Origin: Cinnamomum chago
Taxonomy: Eukaryota; Streptophyta; Magnoliopsida; Laurales; Lauraceae
Assembly: GCA_038049695.1 (NCBI GenBank)
Contig: CP142456.1
Span: 20,680,501 to 20,744,500 of the forward strand
Length of the DNA: 64,000 bases
Direction: 5' to 3'
A program made the position numbers and the translations under genes. The notes below the pieces were generated by a model that worked only from the letters and a program-made list of their open reading frames with translations, ran no database searches and was not told the DNA's origin. Positions 1-11,685 of the stretch are shown in pieces; position 1 is the stretch's first letter, and every line of letters starts with the position of its first letter.

Positions 1-44
1 TACAAACATATTGAAAAGGATTAAAAAAGGAAGGAGATTCATAC

Positions 45-240
45 CTCTGGAGTGTTGATCGAAATGAAGGACGATGGAAAAAACGATAGGCCTGAGGAGA
101 ATCAGTTGAGGAATTCGGTTTGAAAGCTGGTGGTTGTGGAAATAGAAGCAACCGCTCTTCGTCACTCGCCCAAGGTCAGTCTCGACGGTAGGCTGGAAGA
201 GAATAGAAAAAATTGAGAAGAAACAGGGATTTTAGCCCTA
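45..240 (-). other. possible first non-coding exon of a gene running off the left edge
   Basis: Read on the minus strand, this stretch has a pyrimidine-rich, leader-like composition and ends with CCAGAG followed by GTATGAATC, a plausible 5' splice donor at positions 44-43. No ATG is visible in it, so it would be 5' untranslated. The gene body would lie left of the window and cannot be seen. The call rests on composition and one donor-like site only. It could equally be ordinary intergenic DNA. Confidence 0.22.
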
Positions 241-264
241 AAACTATGTGTGGACAGGGTCATC

Positions 265-302
265 GCCGACCTTATTCAGTGTAAATAAGGTCGGCGCCGA
301 CC
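265..302. promoter_or_regulatory. perfect 12-bp hairpin with GCCGAC motifs
   Basis: Arms at 265-276 (GCCGACCTTATT) and 284-295 (AATAAGGTCGGC) pair perfectly around a 7-nt loop. The right arm overlaps a 14-bp palindrome at 289-302. GCCGAC, the core of the plant CRT/DRE drought and cold element, occurs at 265 and 295 on the plus strand and again on the minus strand. If the exon at 45-240 is real, this lies just upstream of it. It may instead be a small inverted-repeat element. Confidence 0.45.
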
Positions 303-569
303 ATGTGATAAATTGGTAAAAAAAAAAAAACGAAAATCAGTCACAATTGCTCTAATTGGTGCTCCACTTGCTAAAGTATTTGATTGCGTAACACGTGCGG
401 ATTAAGTGTTTTTTTCGGTTAAATCCTCTATAATATATTATAAACTTAAATGTAAATGCATTTTGGTCTGAAAGCACACCTGATTATTAATTGGTGCAAA
501 AGAAGAGAAATATAGTGTTTTTTTTTTTTAAGTCCTTCATAATTGAAATCCCTGCTGATTTTCTGTGTC

Positions 570-830
570 ATAGCCATGCCAAATGTACTAAAAATGGAGG
601 GATTTTTCTTTTGTAGAACTAAAAATGTAGGTTGAACTGCTTGATTTTCAAGTGCCAAATCCCACCACCAAACATATTAAAAATGGAGGTTGAACTGCTT
701 GATTCTCGAGTGTCAAATCTCACTAGTACAAAATGTATTAGAAATGGAGGTTGAACTGATTGACCTAAAGTGTCCAATGTCAGGACAAGATGTTTTGGGA
801 TTGGAGGTTGAGCCGCTGGACTGGATAGTT
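570..830. repeat. degenerate tandem repeat, about 59 bp x 4
   Basis: The phrase GGTTGAACTG recurs at about 630, 688 and 749, with a diverged copy at 806, giving spacings of 58, 61 and 57 bp. Flanking sequence in each unit is also similar (a preceding run like AAAATGGA and a following AAGTGYCAAAT). No coding function is seen. Confidence 0.7.
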
Positions 831-1895
831 TAGTTCAGATAAGATTATAATGAAAGCAAATAAAATAATAATAAATTAAATATTAAAAGTGGAAAAATAT
901 TGGTTTGTATTGATTGGCAGTCGTTTGCTGGGTTTAGATAGTTTTGGCTTAAGTTATAAAGAATTTTTGCAACCATCTACTACACCAATTTAATTCTAGA
1001 GAAATTTAAGGACTAAGTTTCACTACACCAACAAATTCACTATGACATATCTTTGATGATAAGAACAATTTTTCAATGTAGGTTTATGCTCCACCAAGTA
1101 TTGGAGGACCCAGGATTTTCGCTCGAGGGGTGTGGATCTTAATAGGCAGTTTGGTTTTGGGGGCAAACCGAGGATTTTCAAATGGATTTTGAGGGCGAAC
1201 CTATGACTTTTATTGGACTTTTTTAAGCACACCATGGTTTAACAGGAGTGACCACACCCACGTGCTTGTGCGTGGGTCCACCCCTGATATATATATATAT
1301 ATATATGAGCAAGGCTCTCATAAACTCAAGTTTAGGATAAAATTTCGTAAGCTCATGCTTGTGGGGCCCACCTTTGGTCCATCCAAATGGACCAAATACA
1401 TGACCCTCATAAATTGCACATGTATGAGGATTTGGCTTAGGATAAAATGGCTCCACAAGAAGAAGAACCAAACAATTGATTCCTGGAGAGAGTTAAGTGA
1501 GATCCAAGTACCCAACCAATTGGGCAAACCCTCATTCTTATAGCAAAAAAAAAAAAAAAAAAAGACCATTAACCCAACTACGTTATAACTCTAAAGAAAA
1601 CCTAATTATATTATAAATCAAATCAATCAATCTAATTTAGTCTAGTCCTAATCATATTATAAAAAAAAAATAATATAATCCTAATCTAAGATGAACTCGT
1701 CCTTATAATAACAACCTTAAATAAAATATTCTCTGGTGAGGTCCACCTAGGCTCAATCACCAGCCTGGTCCAATCTTAAAACACCAACAAAAAGTCCTTT
1801 TTAAAAGGAGTGGATTCACATTGATGGAATTTGCAGTCCTTTTTGGTGCAAAAATGAAGAGAAGAGGGAGTGAGGGCACATCTTTTATCCAATAG
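831..1895. other. intergenic, nothing recognised
   Basis: AT-rich sequence with a short (TA)n run near 1289-1306 and a poly-A run near 1545-1563. Short reading frames on both strands around 1220-1570 overlap each other and resemble no family I recognise. Confidence 0.5.
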
Positions 1896-2117
1896 TTACA
1901 AGTCCAACTCTTCCCTGTTGGACTTTAAGAAATTTCAAATCACTGATTTTTGTCATATATTTTTGTAGAAAACTTCTACACCAAATATCAAGTTATTAGA
2001 ACTTCTGAGTCCAAGTCTTCCCTGTTGGAACTTTAAGAATTTTCAAATCACTGATTTTTGTCAAATATTTTTGTAAAAAACTTCTACACCAAATATCAAG
2101 TTATTAGAACTTCTGAG
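1896..2117. repeat. tandem duplication, 108-bp period
   Basis: Two adjacent copies share the run from TCTTCCCTGTTGGA to AGTTATTAGAACTTCTGAG. The phrase CACTGATTTTTGTCA is at 1941 in the first copy and 2049 in the second. Only a few mismatches are visible, so the duplication is fairly recent. Confidence 0.8.
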
Positions 2118-2561
2118 TAAAACTACATTTTTTTTTCCAGAAACAGTGTCGTATCAACAAAACTGTCATTTTTAATCGATCACATGATACATGAAGTCAA
2201 AAATGTAGGAAAGAACATCTTTTGGTATCTAGGTCAGCAAAAGACAACATCAAAGTTGAAACTTCATCCAATCAGGAATTTAGGATGATCCTTATCTGGA
2301 TTAGGATTCAAGTCATTTCTTGTGACTAAGTGCAAAAGTCACATTTGTGTAATCCTACTCATGGTCTGCCCGTGTGTTTCTTCTAGGCCTTTGGTCACAA
2401 TAGATACAGATCTCAGCATGGCACATTAGATGGACGGTTCAGATAATGTGATCAGGAAAACATGTGTCAAACACTTATTGGACAGTGCCTAAGGCCCATG
2501 AGCAGATAAGATGAGAAGGTGTTCCTTATACTAATAGATTATCTTAAAAGAAAACTAAATG

Positions 2562-3015
2562 TATGGCTACACATGTGCGGTTCGGATCGGTTTAGCACTA
2601 AAACCAACCTCCAAATCAAACTTATCGATTTTTTAATTAATCAATCTGATCCGACCAATGGCGGTTCGGTTTGGTCGGTTAAACCGTTTATTTTATTTTA
2701 TTTTATTTTGAAAATCAGAAATTAAAATTTTCAAAATGATGACACCCCTATCCTTTGCATTTATTCCAATGTTTAGGGCTAAGATAAAGATCCATAATAT
2801 ACCCTAAAAATCTAAATAGTCAAATACTCAAATTACATAATATACCGGTCGGTTTGGCTTAGGCGATAAACCGGGGGTTCAAACTGATAACCGATCGACC
2901 TAAACGGTTTCTACGATTTTCAAAACGTAGACCAAACTGATCTACTATAAAACCGATCTGATTCGCTCGATTCGGTCCGGTTCAGCGGTGTTACTAAATT
3001 TTTTGTGCAGCCCTA
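2562..3015. mobile_element. hAT-like non-autonomous element
   Basis: The left end reads TATGGCTACACATGTGCGG and the right end, on the opposite strand, reads TAGGGCTGCACA. Both are followed by GGTTCGG or GAACCGG-type sequence. The flanks (CTAAATGT and CTAACTGG) match at 6 of 8 positions, as expected for a decayed 8-bp hAT target duplication. No transposase frame is visible. The exact ends are uncertain by 1-2 bp. Confidence 0.5.
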
Positions 3016-4877
3016 CTAACTGGTTTTCTTTAAACTACCATTTTCTCCCACTGTTTTAAGTTATTAGAAGATCAAGTTTTCTCTTATTTTAAACATTATG
3101 TAATCCATCCAATTTCTCGGCTAGGCTATGCCCTATGGTGAAATTTCTATTAAAAGATGGTCATCATGATTGTATTGAAGAGGAATGAGCTAAAGTTGAG
3201 TTGAAATAAAGAGCATTTTAATCTTTTAAGAAAGAAAACTGCAAAAGGTGTATTGTACCAGAACTTATCAAAGTAAGAATGTCCTTTTATATTTTTTAAA
3301 CTAGCTAGCACAATAACCCGTGCTAAGTATGGGTATATTCACCAATAACTATAAAATATATTTCATGATCGATTAAAAAAATTTAGATCACACAAAATCA
3401 TCCTCAAACACTTGCTAACTAACAACGATTTGGTTTAGATAGAGCATAAAATCTTAAAAAGAAAATAAAAGAAAAAAGATTATGAAAGTACTTCTTTTCT
3501 TAATCCAAAGAGTATGTAGAGTAAGAAGAATTGGAGATTACACAAAATCATCCTCAAGCACTTACCTCTTTTTAAATGGGATAGGAGAATTGGAGTGGGA
3601 AGAAAAGAGGAGAATTAGATATGGAATGGAAATTAAGTTATTGCAAAGGTGGAAAAGTGAGAAGAAGACTTGAATGGTTACAATACAATAACATGTTGAA
3701 AGTGGGAGGAGAAAGTTAGTTGCAGAACAACGAAAATAACTTCCAGTCATAATCAACAATTGCAGTAAAACCCTTGTCTTTAATATAGTACTAGCCCAAT
3801 AACCCATGCTTAGCACATTATTTCCTTGCACTGCAAAATAAATAATTATATATTAAAAAAGTTACTTCTTTTCATAGAACAAGTTGCATAAAATAGAAAT
3901 ACAAAAATTGAAGCAAATATGAAATAGTTACGTAAAGAAACAACTGAAACATGAGTGATTTGATGGAAATAATAAGTGGGTAGTTGCATGAGTAGTGGAG
4001 AGAGAATGTGGAACATAAGAGGAAAAAAAAAACCATAACTGCCAGTCAAATCCCTTGCTATACCCTTGCTATAATATATTATAATATAATGGTTAATATA
4101 CTTTTTTAAATTAAGGTAAACCTCACACTCCTTTTGAAAAAAATACATATTTGAATTGTTTGACATCTCAATCAGATAATTCAATTCTAGCTACCAGAAA
4201 ATTAGGTAACACATAGGGCACAGTAACTTCGGCCATGTACTATTTCCACACAAAAACCGATTCCAGCTCAACTCTCTTCCCCGACCATATAATTGAAAAT
4301 AGTGTTTCTTGAATTCACAGAAAAACAATTGCTTTCTATCAATTTTTTTTTTTTTTTTCAAATCTCAGAAAAGTAATCAATTTTCAGCAGAAACTTCTCT
4401 ATAGACTGATATCTTGATATCTATGTTAGGTCAAAAAACAAGGTACCATCATGACAGGAATGAAACTTCAATCCAGTACCTGAATGTTTTATAAGCAGTG
4501 TCATTTTCATTAAATATTTGGAGTTTCATGTAGGGATTTTAGACTTTTAATTCCTGACCCAACTCTCTAACCAAACGAAACCCAATTCAATAATTTATTG
4601 GAGTTTGACTTGACATTTTCAACCCAATCAACAATTAGGGTTCAGGTTCGATCAAGACCTGCTATTTGACCCATAAATCTTTCTCAAGTTAAACTCATTA
4701 ATGTCAGTGATCCATCTAATATGAACCCAACGAGCAGAATGTGTTTACTTTTTAATTTTTTACTCCCTACTTTTCTCTACATCCAATTGGGCTTTTAGGG
4801 TTTGCTCATGATCCGGACCAGCCCAAGACAACATCAACCTTGACCGATGTTGGACTAGGCTTTGGTTTTGTATTCAA
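3016..4877. other. AT-rich intergenic DNA with dispersed repeat ends
   Basis: The phrase CTAGCACAATAACCCGTGCTAA near 3303 recurs in diverged form (CTAGCCCAATAACCCATGCT) near 3791 in the same orientation. The phrase ACAAAATCATCCTCAA occurs near 3395 and 3541. These look like ends of a miniature element plus a local duplication. No gene is recognised. Confidence 0.45.
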
Positions 4878-5275
4878 CATGGTTGTCAATTCCATTCCGG
4901 TTGCCCGGTTTGACTCCAAAGTGGAATGTTTTAGCATTTCTGTCAATTCCACTGTTCCATTTCGGAAAAGGCGTGATTGAAAAATGAAAAATATATATAT
5001 ATATATATTAAAGAATACCTAAAATTGAAAAAAAATAGTTGAATTTACATCACTCAAATTAAAATGCAGTCTATAATTGACCATTTTCTAATTTTCATTA
5101 CATATGAATGGAAGTACAAAGTCTTGGCCGGATTGGGGTGGAATTGGTCCGGAATTAGGATTGGAATGGGCTGGAATGACCAAAACAGACTGGAATTAGG
5201 ACCGGAAACTTTTAGACGACAATTCCATTCCACCCAATTCCAATTCCGCGGAACTGAACGGAATTGACAACTATG
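4878..5275. mobile_element. hAT-like MITE with GTTGTCAATTCC ends
   Basis: The left end CATGGTTGTCAATTCC and the right end (minus strand CATAGTTGTCAATTCC) form a terminal inverted repeat with one mismatch. The flanking 8-mers GTATTCAA and GTATTCCG match at 6 of 8 positions. The interior is rich in GGAATTGG/CCGGAATTAGG phrases and has a (TA)n run near 4990-5008. No transposase is encoded. Confidence 0.65.
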
Positions 5276-7789
5276 GTATTCCGACCCATGGTTGTATTCA
5301 AAGATGTGCCACGCCTTTGCCCATTATGCTTGAAGCATTGTCCAGGCCAACATATATATTTAACACTACTGAGGTATTTATATTTTGCAAATGGGCAGGG
5401 TCCGGGGTAGATTTATGACCCAAGCCTATATATTGGGCCCGCAAACAAAATGCACTGGGCCTTGGCAACTTTGACACACCCGATTAGACCCAGCTCACTA
5501 TCTTCATCACCGTACAGGTGGCACATGTGAACTGATGAACAGTTCATTTGGTGGGACAACCTTAAAAGCAGAAACAATATTATTTTGCCTGGAGAGCAGT
5601 TGATAGCACCAATGCAAGCAAAAGGCATAGGATGTAAATGGGTCTTTTATGTACGGGTCCACGGTGGACCTATTGACCCGACTCATTAAATGCATATACT
5701 TCAACCTGGGCACGACTGTAATGAACCTGCCTATTTAATACAACCAAGCACTTTCAAGACGATCATACTATGCACAAACTTAAGTTATTACCATCGTGCC
5801 ACCTACCTCTTTCAATTAATTGTAGTAAAGTTTGTAAAATTTGAACTGCTCTAAATAAAGCCCTTCTTTCGATTGGCATTGGACCAAATGCCACTTTAAA
5901 CACACTTTACATTCAATTGTTTTTTTTTTATTTCTTAACTCGGCCATAGGAGGCTGGGTCCCGCCCTCATATGAGGGTAGTAGATCTTAGGTGAGGTTAT
6001 GGAGCCCTCAGGTGAGAAAGCCCTTGGTATTTTTTTCTTTCTTCTTTCTTTTTCCTCGAGTTTTGGGCCTTTTATGTCCTAGGCAAATCCCAAAGAATTT
6101 GGGCCTAGCTGTTCATTTTACCTCTCAAGTTTTCACCTGGCAAAATATCATCAAGTAGTCGCTTAACAGTATTCTGATGTTAGTCACCAGTAGATTCCAT
6201 AACAAGAATTAAACTATATTAAGCCTAATAAAACCAAGGGCTAACCTAGTTTGTTCAGTCCTTTATTTCACTTTCTCCAGATTCATGCCACTAGGACCTT
6301 TTCTTTTCTCATCCATACATATGGCTCCCAACGAGAATAAATTATTCTTCCATGAGCACACCACACTCTTCAATTACAATCCAGCTTGCACGGCCCACTT
6401 AGATGCATATCTAAGAATAGAGAGAGCAATGAAAAGGCCTTCTCATCGATATGAGTAAGAAAACCAATCCCATCAGATTATTCTAACCTTTGATTTAAAT
6501 AACCCCATAATTCAATGAAGTTTTAATCATAATTTTCTTTAAGACTATCCAAAGTGAATAAAATCTCCATGAGCGTGAAATTAGGCCTCCTAGGAACCAT
6601 AGGATGACAAGAGTGCGAAAAGTGCTACATAGATGATGGGCTCTATATTAGCAAGGATGAAATTTTGAGCCAGCCTAACAAACGCAGATCTCATAGATTC
6701 CATCGGGATCGCATAAAAATAAAAAATAATACCTTCCATCCTCATCCTCGTGAAAGGGTAAAAACAAAAAAGGGCTAAACAATAATAGAACGTACACATG
6801 ACAATGGAATTGGAGCGTTAAATAATCTTGTACCGTAGACCGTAGTAGACATGACTCATCTGCAACCGTACACCGTAGTAGACATGACTCATCTACAATT
6901 TTGTGCGCTGGGGTACCCTCTTATTTCCAACGGATTCAATCAGCCGTTCGTTAAACTCCAATCATTAAATCTTAAAAGGCAGTTTAGTTGGCTTAAAATT
7001 ACAATTTGTACTCAAAAATTATAAATTTTAAACTGCATTACCACACTACACTGAACTACAATTAAACTAAGAGGAATTACTCCAACCCAAATAACTCGAA
7101 ATCCTTGGTAAAAAAGAAAAAACAAATTCACCCGTTCCTTACTTATAAGTAACTTCAGTAGTAGTAATAATAATAATAATAATAAATAAATGACGGTCCC
7201 ACTCCCACTCACTTTGTCAGTTCAGTAATCTTTTCATTCCGCTGAGGCGTTACCGCGTTACCAAGTTTCGGATCATGGATATTCCTTTTTCACCGACTCC
7301 AACCTTTGCGTGGGAACGTGGTAAAGCAGTTGAAATTTTTTTTTTTTTTTTTTTTTTCTCTCTCTCTCTCTCACAGAGGAATCAACGTCCCGATTGATGC
7401 GGACCCATTGACCCACCGTGAAAAAGATGGTTTTGAAGGACGAACTAAATAATCTGGCTGACTGATCAAGGTTACTGGCCGTTGGATTTAGACGAGGTTG
7501 ATTCTCTGCATAAAAAGACAAACCTAATCCTAAAGATTGATCTACAATCCCTTTCTTATTCATAAAACCACCTCCTTTTTCGTTTTTAACCATGACATGA
7601 TGGTCCTGGTCCACACCTTCATTATCAATTGGCTCTTCTTATCCTCGTAAGGGCCGTAGCTCTGAGACACTACAGGTGAAATAATGTACATCAGGACTAC
7701 TCTACCACCGACAAGTCTTCCTTCGAAAGTTAAATACCAGAAACCGGAATCCGTTGAGTAGTTTTTTTCTACAAACGCGGTTTTCTTAG
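5276..7789. other. intergenic, no gene recognised
   Basis: This stretch holds a short duplication near 6835-6895 (TAGTAGACATGACTCATCT twice), a (TAA)n microsatellite at about 7158-7190 and a poly-T/(CT)n tract near 7339-7372. The reading frames on the minus strand at 5413-5713 and 7273-7614 have no recognisable domains. Confidence 0.45.
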
Positions 7790-7917
7790 AAGTAGAGGAA
7801 GATCACGCATTTGTCATGGGATCTGCCTCCGCTCCCACGGAGTTCGAGACAGCCTTCTCCTCCCTCCAAACTTTTCTTTCCCTTGCACGAGAAACCAAAC
7901 TGCAAAACAAATCATAA
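7790..7917 (+). CDS. possible terminal coding exon, unidentified
   Basis: A frame on the plus strand is preceded by a pyrimidine-rich tract ending TTTTCTTAG (an acceptor-like site at 7789). It reads through EVEEDHAFVMGSASAPTEF and ends at a TAA at 7915-7917. Alternatively it starts at the internal ATG at 7816. It would be convergent with the DUF506 gene. The composition is coding-like but I recognise no family and see no convincing upstream exon. It may be part of the 3' flank of the DUF506 gene. Confidence 0.2.
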
Positions 7918-8104
7918 ACTCATAACAAAAACTTAAATGAAAGGAGAAGGAACGAGTTTCACTTCATCATTAGTAATAGTATATGGTGTTATTATTTCTA
8001 TATCAGTAGAATTAGAAGCTTTTCATACAAACCCCTCCAGATAAAAAGAAAGGGGGATCAAAATTCAAAACATTATACGAGACTGATTCTCAAAAAGATA
8101 AGAG

Positions 8105-8135
<31 letters not shown>

Positions 8136-8141
8136 TAGTTA

Positions 8142-9009
8142 TTATTCTTTGAGAACAGAAGCTAAACCAGTGACGATCTTCGCGCCAGAAACTCTGGGTT
8201 TAATAGCCGGTGGCTGCCACGGAGACACAACAACCGTTATCTTCTCCTCACCCGATTTATCGGCCGAGACCGGCACAGACTCCTCAGGCTCAGCAGGGTC
8301 TTTCGTATCCCCGAAAATCAGTTCGAACTCGCCCGAGAAATTCTGGGTTTGGATCGGGCAAGGGGGGTTTTCGAACACGGTGATGTCCGAGGCGGTTCTC
8401 GAGCGCTGGTAAGGGGAGAGCCATTTCGCCCTCATGTACTCAGGTTTCCTCCACGGCGGGACGTGAAGACCCTTCTTCTTCAGGCTCTGTTTCGCGGCCT
8501 CTGAAACAACAGCCACGATCTGCTGGAGGCGGTCGGGTTTGCCCACGAAGATAGACGGAAGATATTGGAGGATGGCCCTGTAGTTCTTGGTCGATCGAGC
8601 GATCTCGAATTCCGATTTGAAGTCGATGTCGATCAGCAGCCGCTCGCCTTCTATGTCTACGTCTATGTACTCGTATTCTCCTGAAAATCAAAATAAAATA
8701 AAAAATTGCAATTTCTGTGATAGAGAAGAGAGAGTTTTGTATGTATGATCCTGAGAATTGAGAATTTACAAAAAGATGCGATTTTTATTACAGAAAGGGG
8801 CATTCTCCTGAAATTTGAGTAAAAAAGATGCGATTTTTATTGTAGTGTGTGTGAGTGATGTATGCTCCTAAAATTAATAGTCGGAAAAATGCGAGTTTCA
8901 GAGAATGTCGTGTATTCTCCTGAAATGAAACTCAGGAAAGACGAGATTTTTATTGGGGAAAGAGAGAAGCATTGTCCTGAAATTTAAGAGCAAAATGCAA
9001 TTTTGGAAC

Positions 9010-9051
<42 letters not shown>

Positions 9052-9727
9052 CATCTGGAAAGGATTGGGATTTCTCCCAGCGGGATCTGCAGATTGATGC
9101 ATCGTAACCGAGAGATAGAAGTCCATCAGTGACGGTCTTTCTGCAATCGTCTTTGCGCTTGCAGATCTTGTTCTTCTCAACGATTTTTGCTGTGTCAGCC
9201 AAGAGATTTCGTTCCGATACGCTACAGCAAGGAACGAGGCTCTGATACAAAGGAAAGGAACAATTAAAAATCAGAATTTTTTTTTTTCCATCAATGGAAT
9301 CGATAGGAGAAACAGAGTCGGCGATTACGATCGTTACCTTGAGGATTTCGCAAGCGTCACCGGCCGGAGCGTCGGCAGTTCCACCAGGAAAGTCGAATTC
9401 ATCGTCGGAGCTATCTTCGCAATTTCCATTGAAGCAGTTGCATCGGTTTCTGCCACACTTTGCCTGCTTCTCATTGCTTTCCTCTATGAAATTCTGCACC
9501 ATCTTATCCAAGCAGACAGAGCTCGGCTCGAATTCGCTGCTGCAATGCTGCTCTCCGCCGCCACCGACGAGCTTTTCCGCTGATGAGATTCGCATTACGC
9601 TCGAGAACGGCCGCTCGAACAGTCGCTTGAACACCGATTTCGCCACTGGTTTCGGCGGATCATTTCGGAACGGTCCTTTCGATACAGATGAAGGATCGAA
9701 CGGTTGGATCTTCATCGGAAATGGCAT
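8142..9727 (-). CDS. DUF506 family protein (PDDEXK-like), three exons
   Basis: The coding sequence joins 9727-9338, 9241-9052 and 8680-8142 on the minus strand: 1119 nt, 372 residues, stop TAA at 8144-8142. All four splice sites are GT/AG. Intron 1 (96 bp) is phase 0 and intron 2 (371 bp) is phase 1. The protein opens with MPFPMKIQPFDPSS, the usual start of this family. It has an acidic DDEFDFPGG stretch near residue 110, a Cys-rich tract before it (CGRNRCNCFNGNC), then the conserved core DGLLSLGYDASICRSRWEKS (exon 2) and EYEYIDVDIEGERLLIDIDF, ending in PPWRKPEYMRAKWLSPYQR. Family knowledge: DUF506 is plant-specific, related to PDDEXK nucleases, and some Arabidopsis members restrain root-hair growth. 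The biochemical role is unsettled. Length and exon layout suit an intact gene. Confidence 0.93.
9012..9048. repeat. (GA)n microsatellite in intron 2 of the DUF506 gene
   Basis: About 18 GA units. In gene orientation this is a (CT)n tract beginning three bases after the GT of the intron 2 donor at 9051-9050. The length is likely to vary between individuals. Confidence 0.9.
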
Positions 9728-10314
9728 GGCTAATGCTATCGAAATTCAGGTAATCAAAACCTATATTCAAGCCATCTACAGATTAAACATGACAATTTTG
9801 GGGAAAAACCTCAATTCAAAACTCAAAAAACCTCAATCAGTACCGACTCCTAAATTTCAAGTTTCGAATCGAGCAAATCGACTACAAAAACCTCTCAAAT
9901 TGAAAATTCCTAAACGATTAGAACACCATAACTACATCCGATCATCCATTTTCTCATTCAGAAGCCCTAATCAAACAAGAAACAGTCTCACCTCCACAAG
10001 AATTCTACAAGAAAACCTTAAATTCTACAGAAACTACAAGATTCTACGCGGAATCAGATGCGTTTGGAAGCCATCTTTATATAACTTGACCTGAATTATC
10101 GCAACAAGCAAGGAATAGCTTAAAACCTCTGCTTAAGTCGCTTTTGCTTAGGGTTTTGATTTCCGCAAGCGATTGAGGCGAATGAGGAGCACGTAAGAGA
10201 ATTCGAACAAGGATCGGATATTTCCGGCGAGAAAGTGGCCGGAATCCCCATCTCAGGTGACGGCGACCGTAGCTCCGGCGCTTTCAGGGGGAAGAAATGC
10301 GAAATCGGTTTTCG

Positions 10315-10356
10315 AGGATTTCTGGGAGCAAGCGGACGGCTTATAGTTATATATAA
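10315..10356 (-). promoter_or_regulatory. TATA box and likely start site of the DUF506 gene
   Basis: TATATATAA reads on the minus strand at 10355-10347, about 620 bp upstream of the ATG. Transcription would start near 10315-10320. The leader between there and 9728 contains several short upstream ATGs (for example at about 10074, 9950 and 9775) unless an intron removes them. A donor-like CAG/GTCAAG at 10091/10090 and an acceptor-like GATAG just before the ATG make a leader intron possible. Confidence 0.55.
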
Positions 10357-10394
10357 AAGGGATGATAGAGGAGGTGCTGACTAGGACTGTGTGT

Positions 10395-10464
10395 CCACGT
10401 GGGCGTCCTACGTGGCAACCGACGACGCGAGGATAACCCTCTGCTTGAGTTTGGTGTACGTGGC
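10395..10464 (-). promoter_or_regulatory. G-box and two ABRE-like motifs upstream of the DUF506 gene
   Basis: CCACGTGG at 10395-10402 is a perfect G-box palindrome. ACGTGGC, the ABRE consensus, lies at 10410-10416 and 10458-10464. All three lie within about 110 bp upstream of the TATA box. Known bZIP and bHLH factors bind such sites in abscisic-acid and light responses. Regulation of this gene by them is inferred from position only. Confidence 0.5.
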
Positions 10465-10469
10465 GCGAA

Positions 10470-11297
10470 TCGACGGTGTGATTTGACCTTACTGTCATAG
10501 AGGACGTCAGGTGGGGCCCACTGGTCGGTTTTACCTTGACGGGCCGATTCTCTTTGGTGGGCCCACGTTGTCCGTACCGAGAGCGTGTTAAGAGCCGTTG
10601 GATTTAAAACCTTCTGCATTCAGATCTTTTTTTTTTTGTTTTTAAGACTTGACAGGAGTACCCCGTGCTATCGAAGGTATTTACTGTAGACCATTGGCAT
10701 CATTTATTGGATGTGGGGCCCACTGTTCTCGTGGTCATGACCGTTGACTCACTTGGGCCCTTTGGGCAAGAGCTAATGTACAATTTTGGAGTCGAGATCA
10801 CCAATCGCATTGTTATATCTTTATTGTAATTAAACCAATAATATTTCGCCACATCATTTATGATTTTAGGTAATCTCTTTTATTTTATTTTTATTTTTTT
10901 TAACTAGAGAATTATATGAAATTTTGGATGACGTGGTGGAATATTATTGGTCCACTCACGGTAAAGATATAACAAACGAGATAGGTGATCCGAACTCACA
11001 ATTTTCGAGTTAGAGAAACTTCCAAACTCTTTTATGAATGCGGTGGGGTCCCTTTCACACTGTTTAAGTGAAATGATCCCCCACCGACGTCATTACTTGG
11101 CTGCTCACAAGCCACACCAACTTGTGTGGGGCCACCTTGATGCACAGTGTGGTGGCCCAAACTGTTTAAAATCACAATTATACACGCAAGCAGGACCGGA
11201 TTACCCTTTCTTTTTTTTCTTTTCTTTTTTTTTTTCTTTTGTGTGTGTGTGTTAAGTTGGATGTGGATTTTATGAGTTATATTGAGTAACTATTAGT
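10470..11297. other. upstream intergenic DNA, no gene recognised
   Basis: The far-upstream region of the DUF506 gene. A similar phrase about ACCAATAATATTTC / GAATATTATTGGTCCA with AAAGATATAAC occurs in inverted orientation near 10810-10860 and 10940-10980, suggesting a small decayed inverted-repeat element. No reading frame of interest. Confidence 0.4.
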
Positions 11298-11677
11298 TAG
11301 GGATGTAAATGGATCATCGATTCTTCGATTATTTGAAGGTTTCGATCCGTTAAAAATCAGGTCTGAGTTCTTATTTAGGCTCCGATAAGTAAATGGGTAT
11401 GGGTTCGGTGCCACCTTAGTTCAGACCCGTGGACCCTAGACTTGACATATTGTCTCAATTTTTAAAAATCTCTCACAAAAATCATATATTTTAAATATTA
11501 TTCTCTAACTAGATCTGGACCCGAATCCAGACCCGTCCCATATATGGTTCTGGTTCCGATTCCGGAGCCAAAAAACCGAACCTGAAACGGTTCTAGGTCC
11601 GGTTCCACTTCTCCGTAATGGTCCCGGTTCTGGGCCCACTATAGACCTAAACTGGAACCGACCCATTTACAACCCTA
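11298..11677. mobile_element. hAT-like non-autonomous element, 380 bp
   Basis: The left end is TAGGGATGTAAATGG and the right end, on the minus strand, is TAGGGTTGTAAATGGGTCGG. The flanking 8-mers CTATTAGT (11290-11297) and CTACTAGT (11678-11685) match at 7 of 8 positions, the target-duplication length of hAT elements. The interior carries CCGGTTCC-type phrases. No transposase is encoded. Confidence 0.75.
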
Positions 11678-11685
11678 CTACTAGT

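Noticed and set aside
9294-10094. 266-codon plus-strand frame
   Set aside because: It overlaps exon 1 and the leader of the DUF506 gene on the other strand. Splice sites and family residues support the minus strand.
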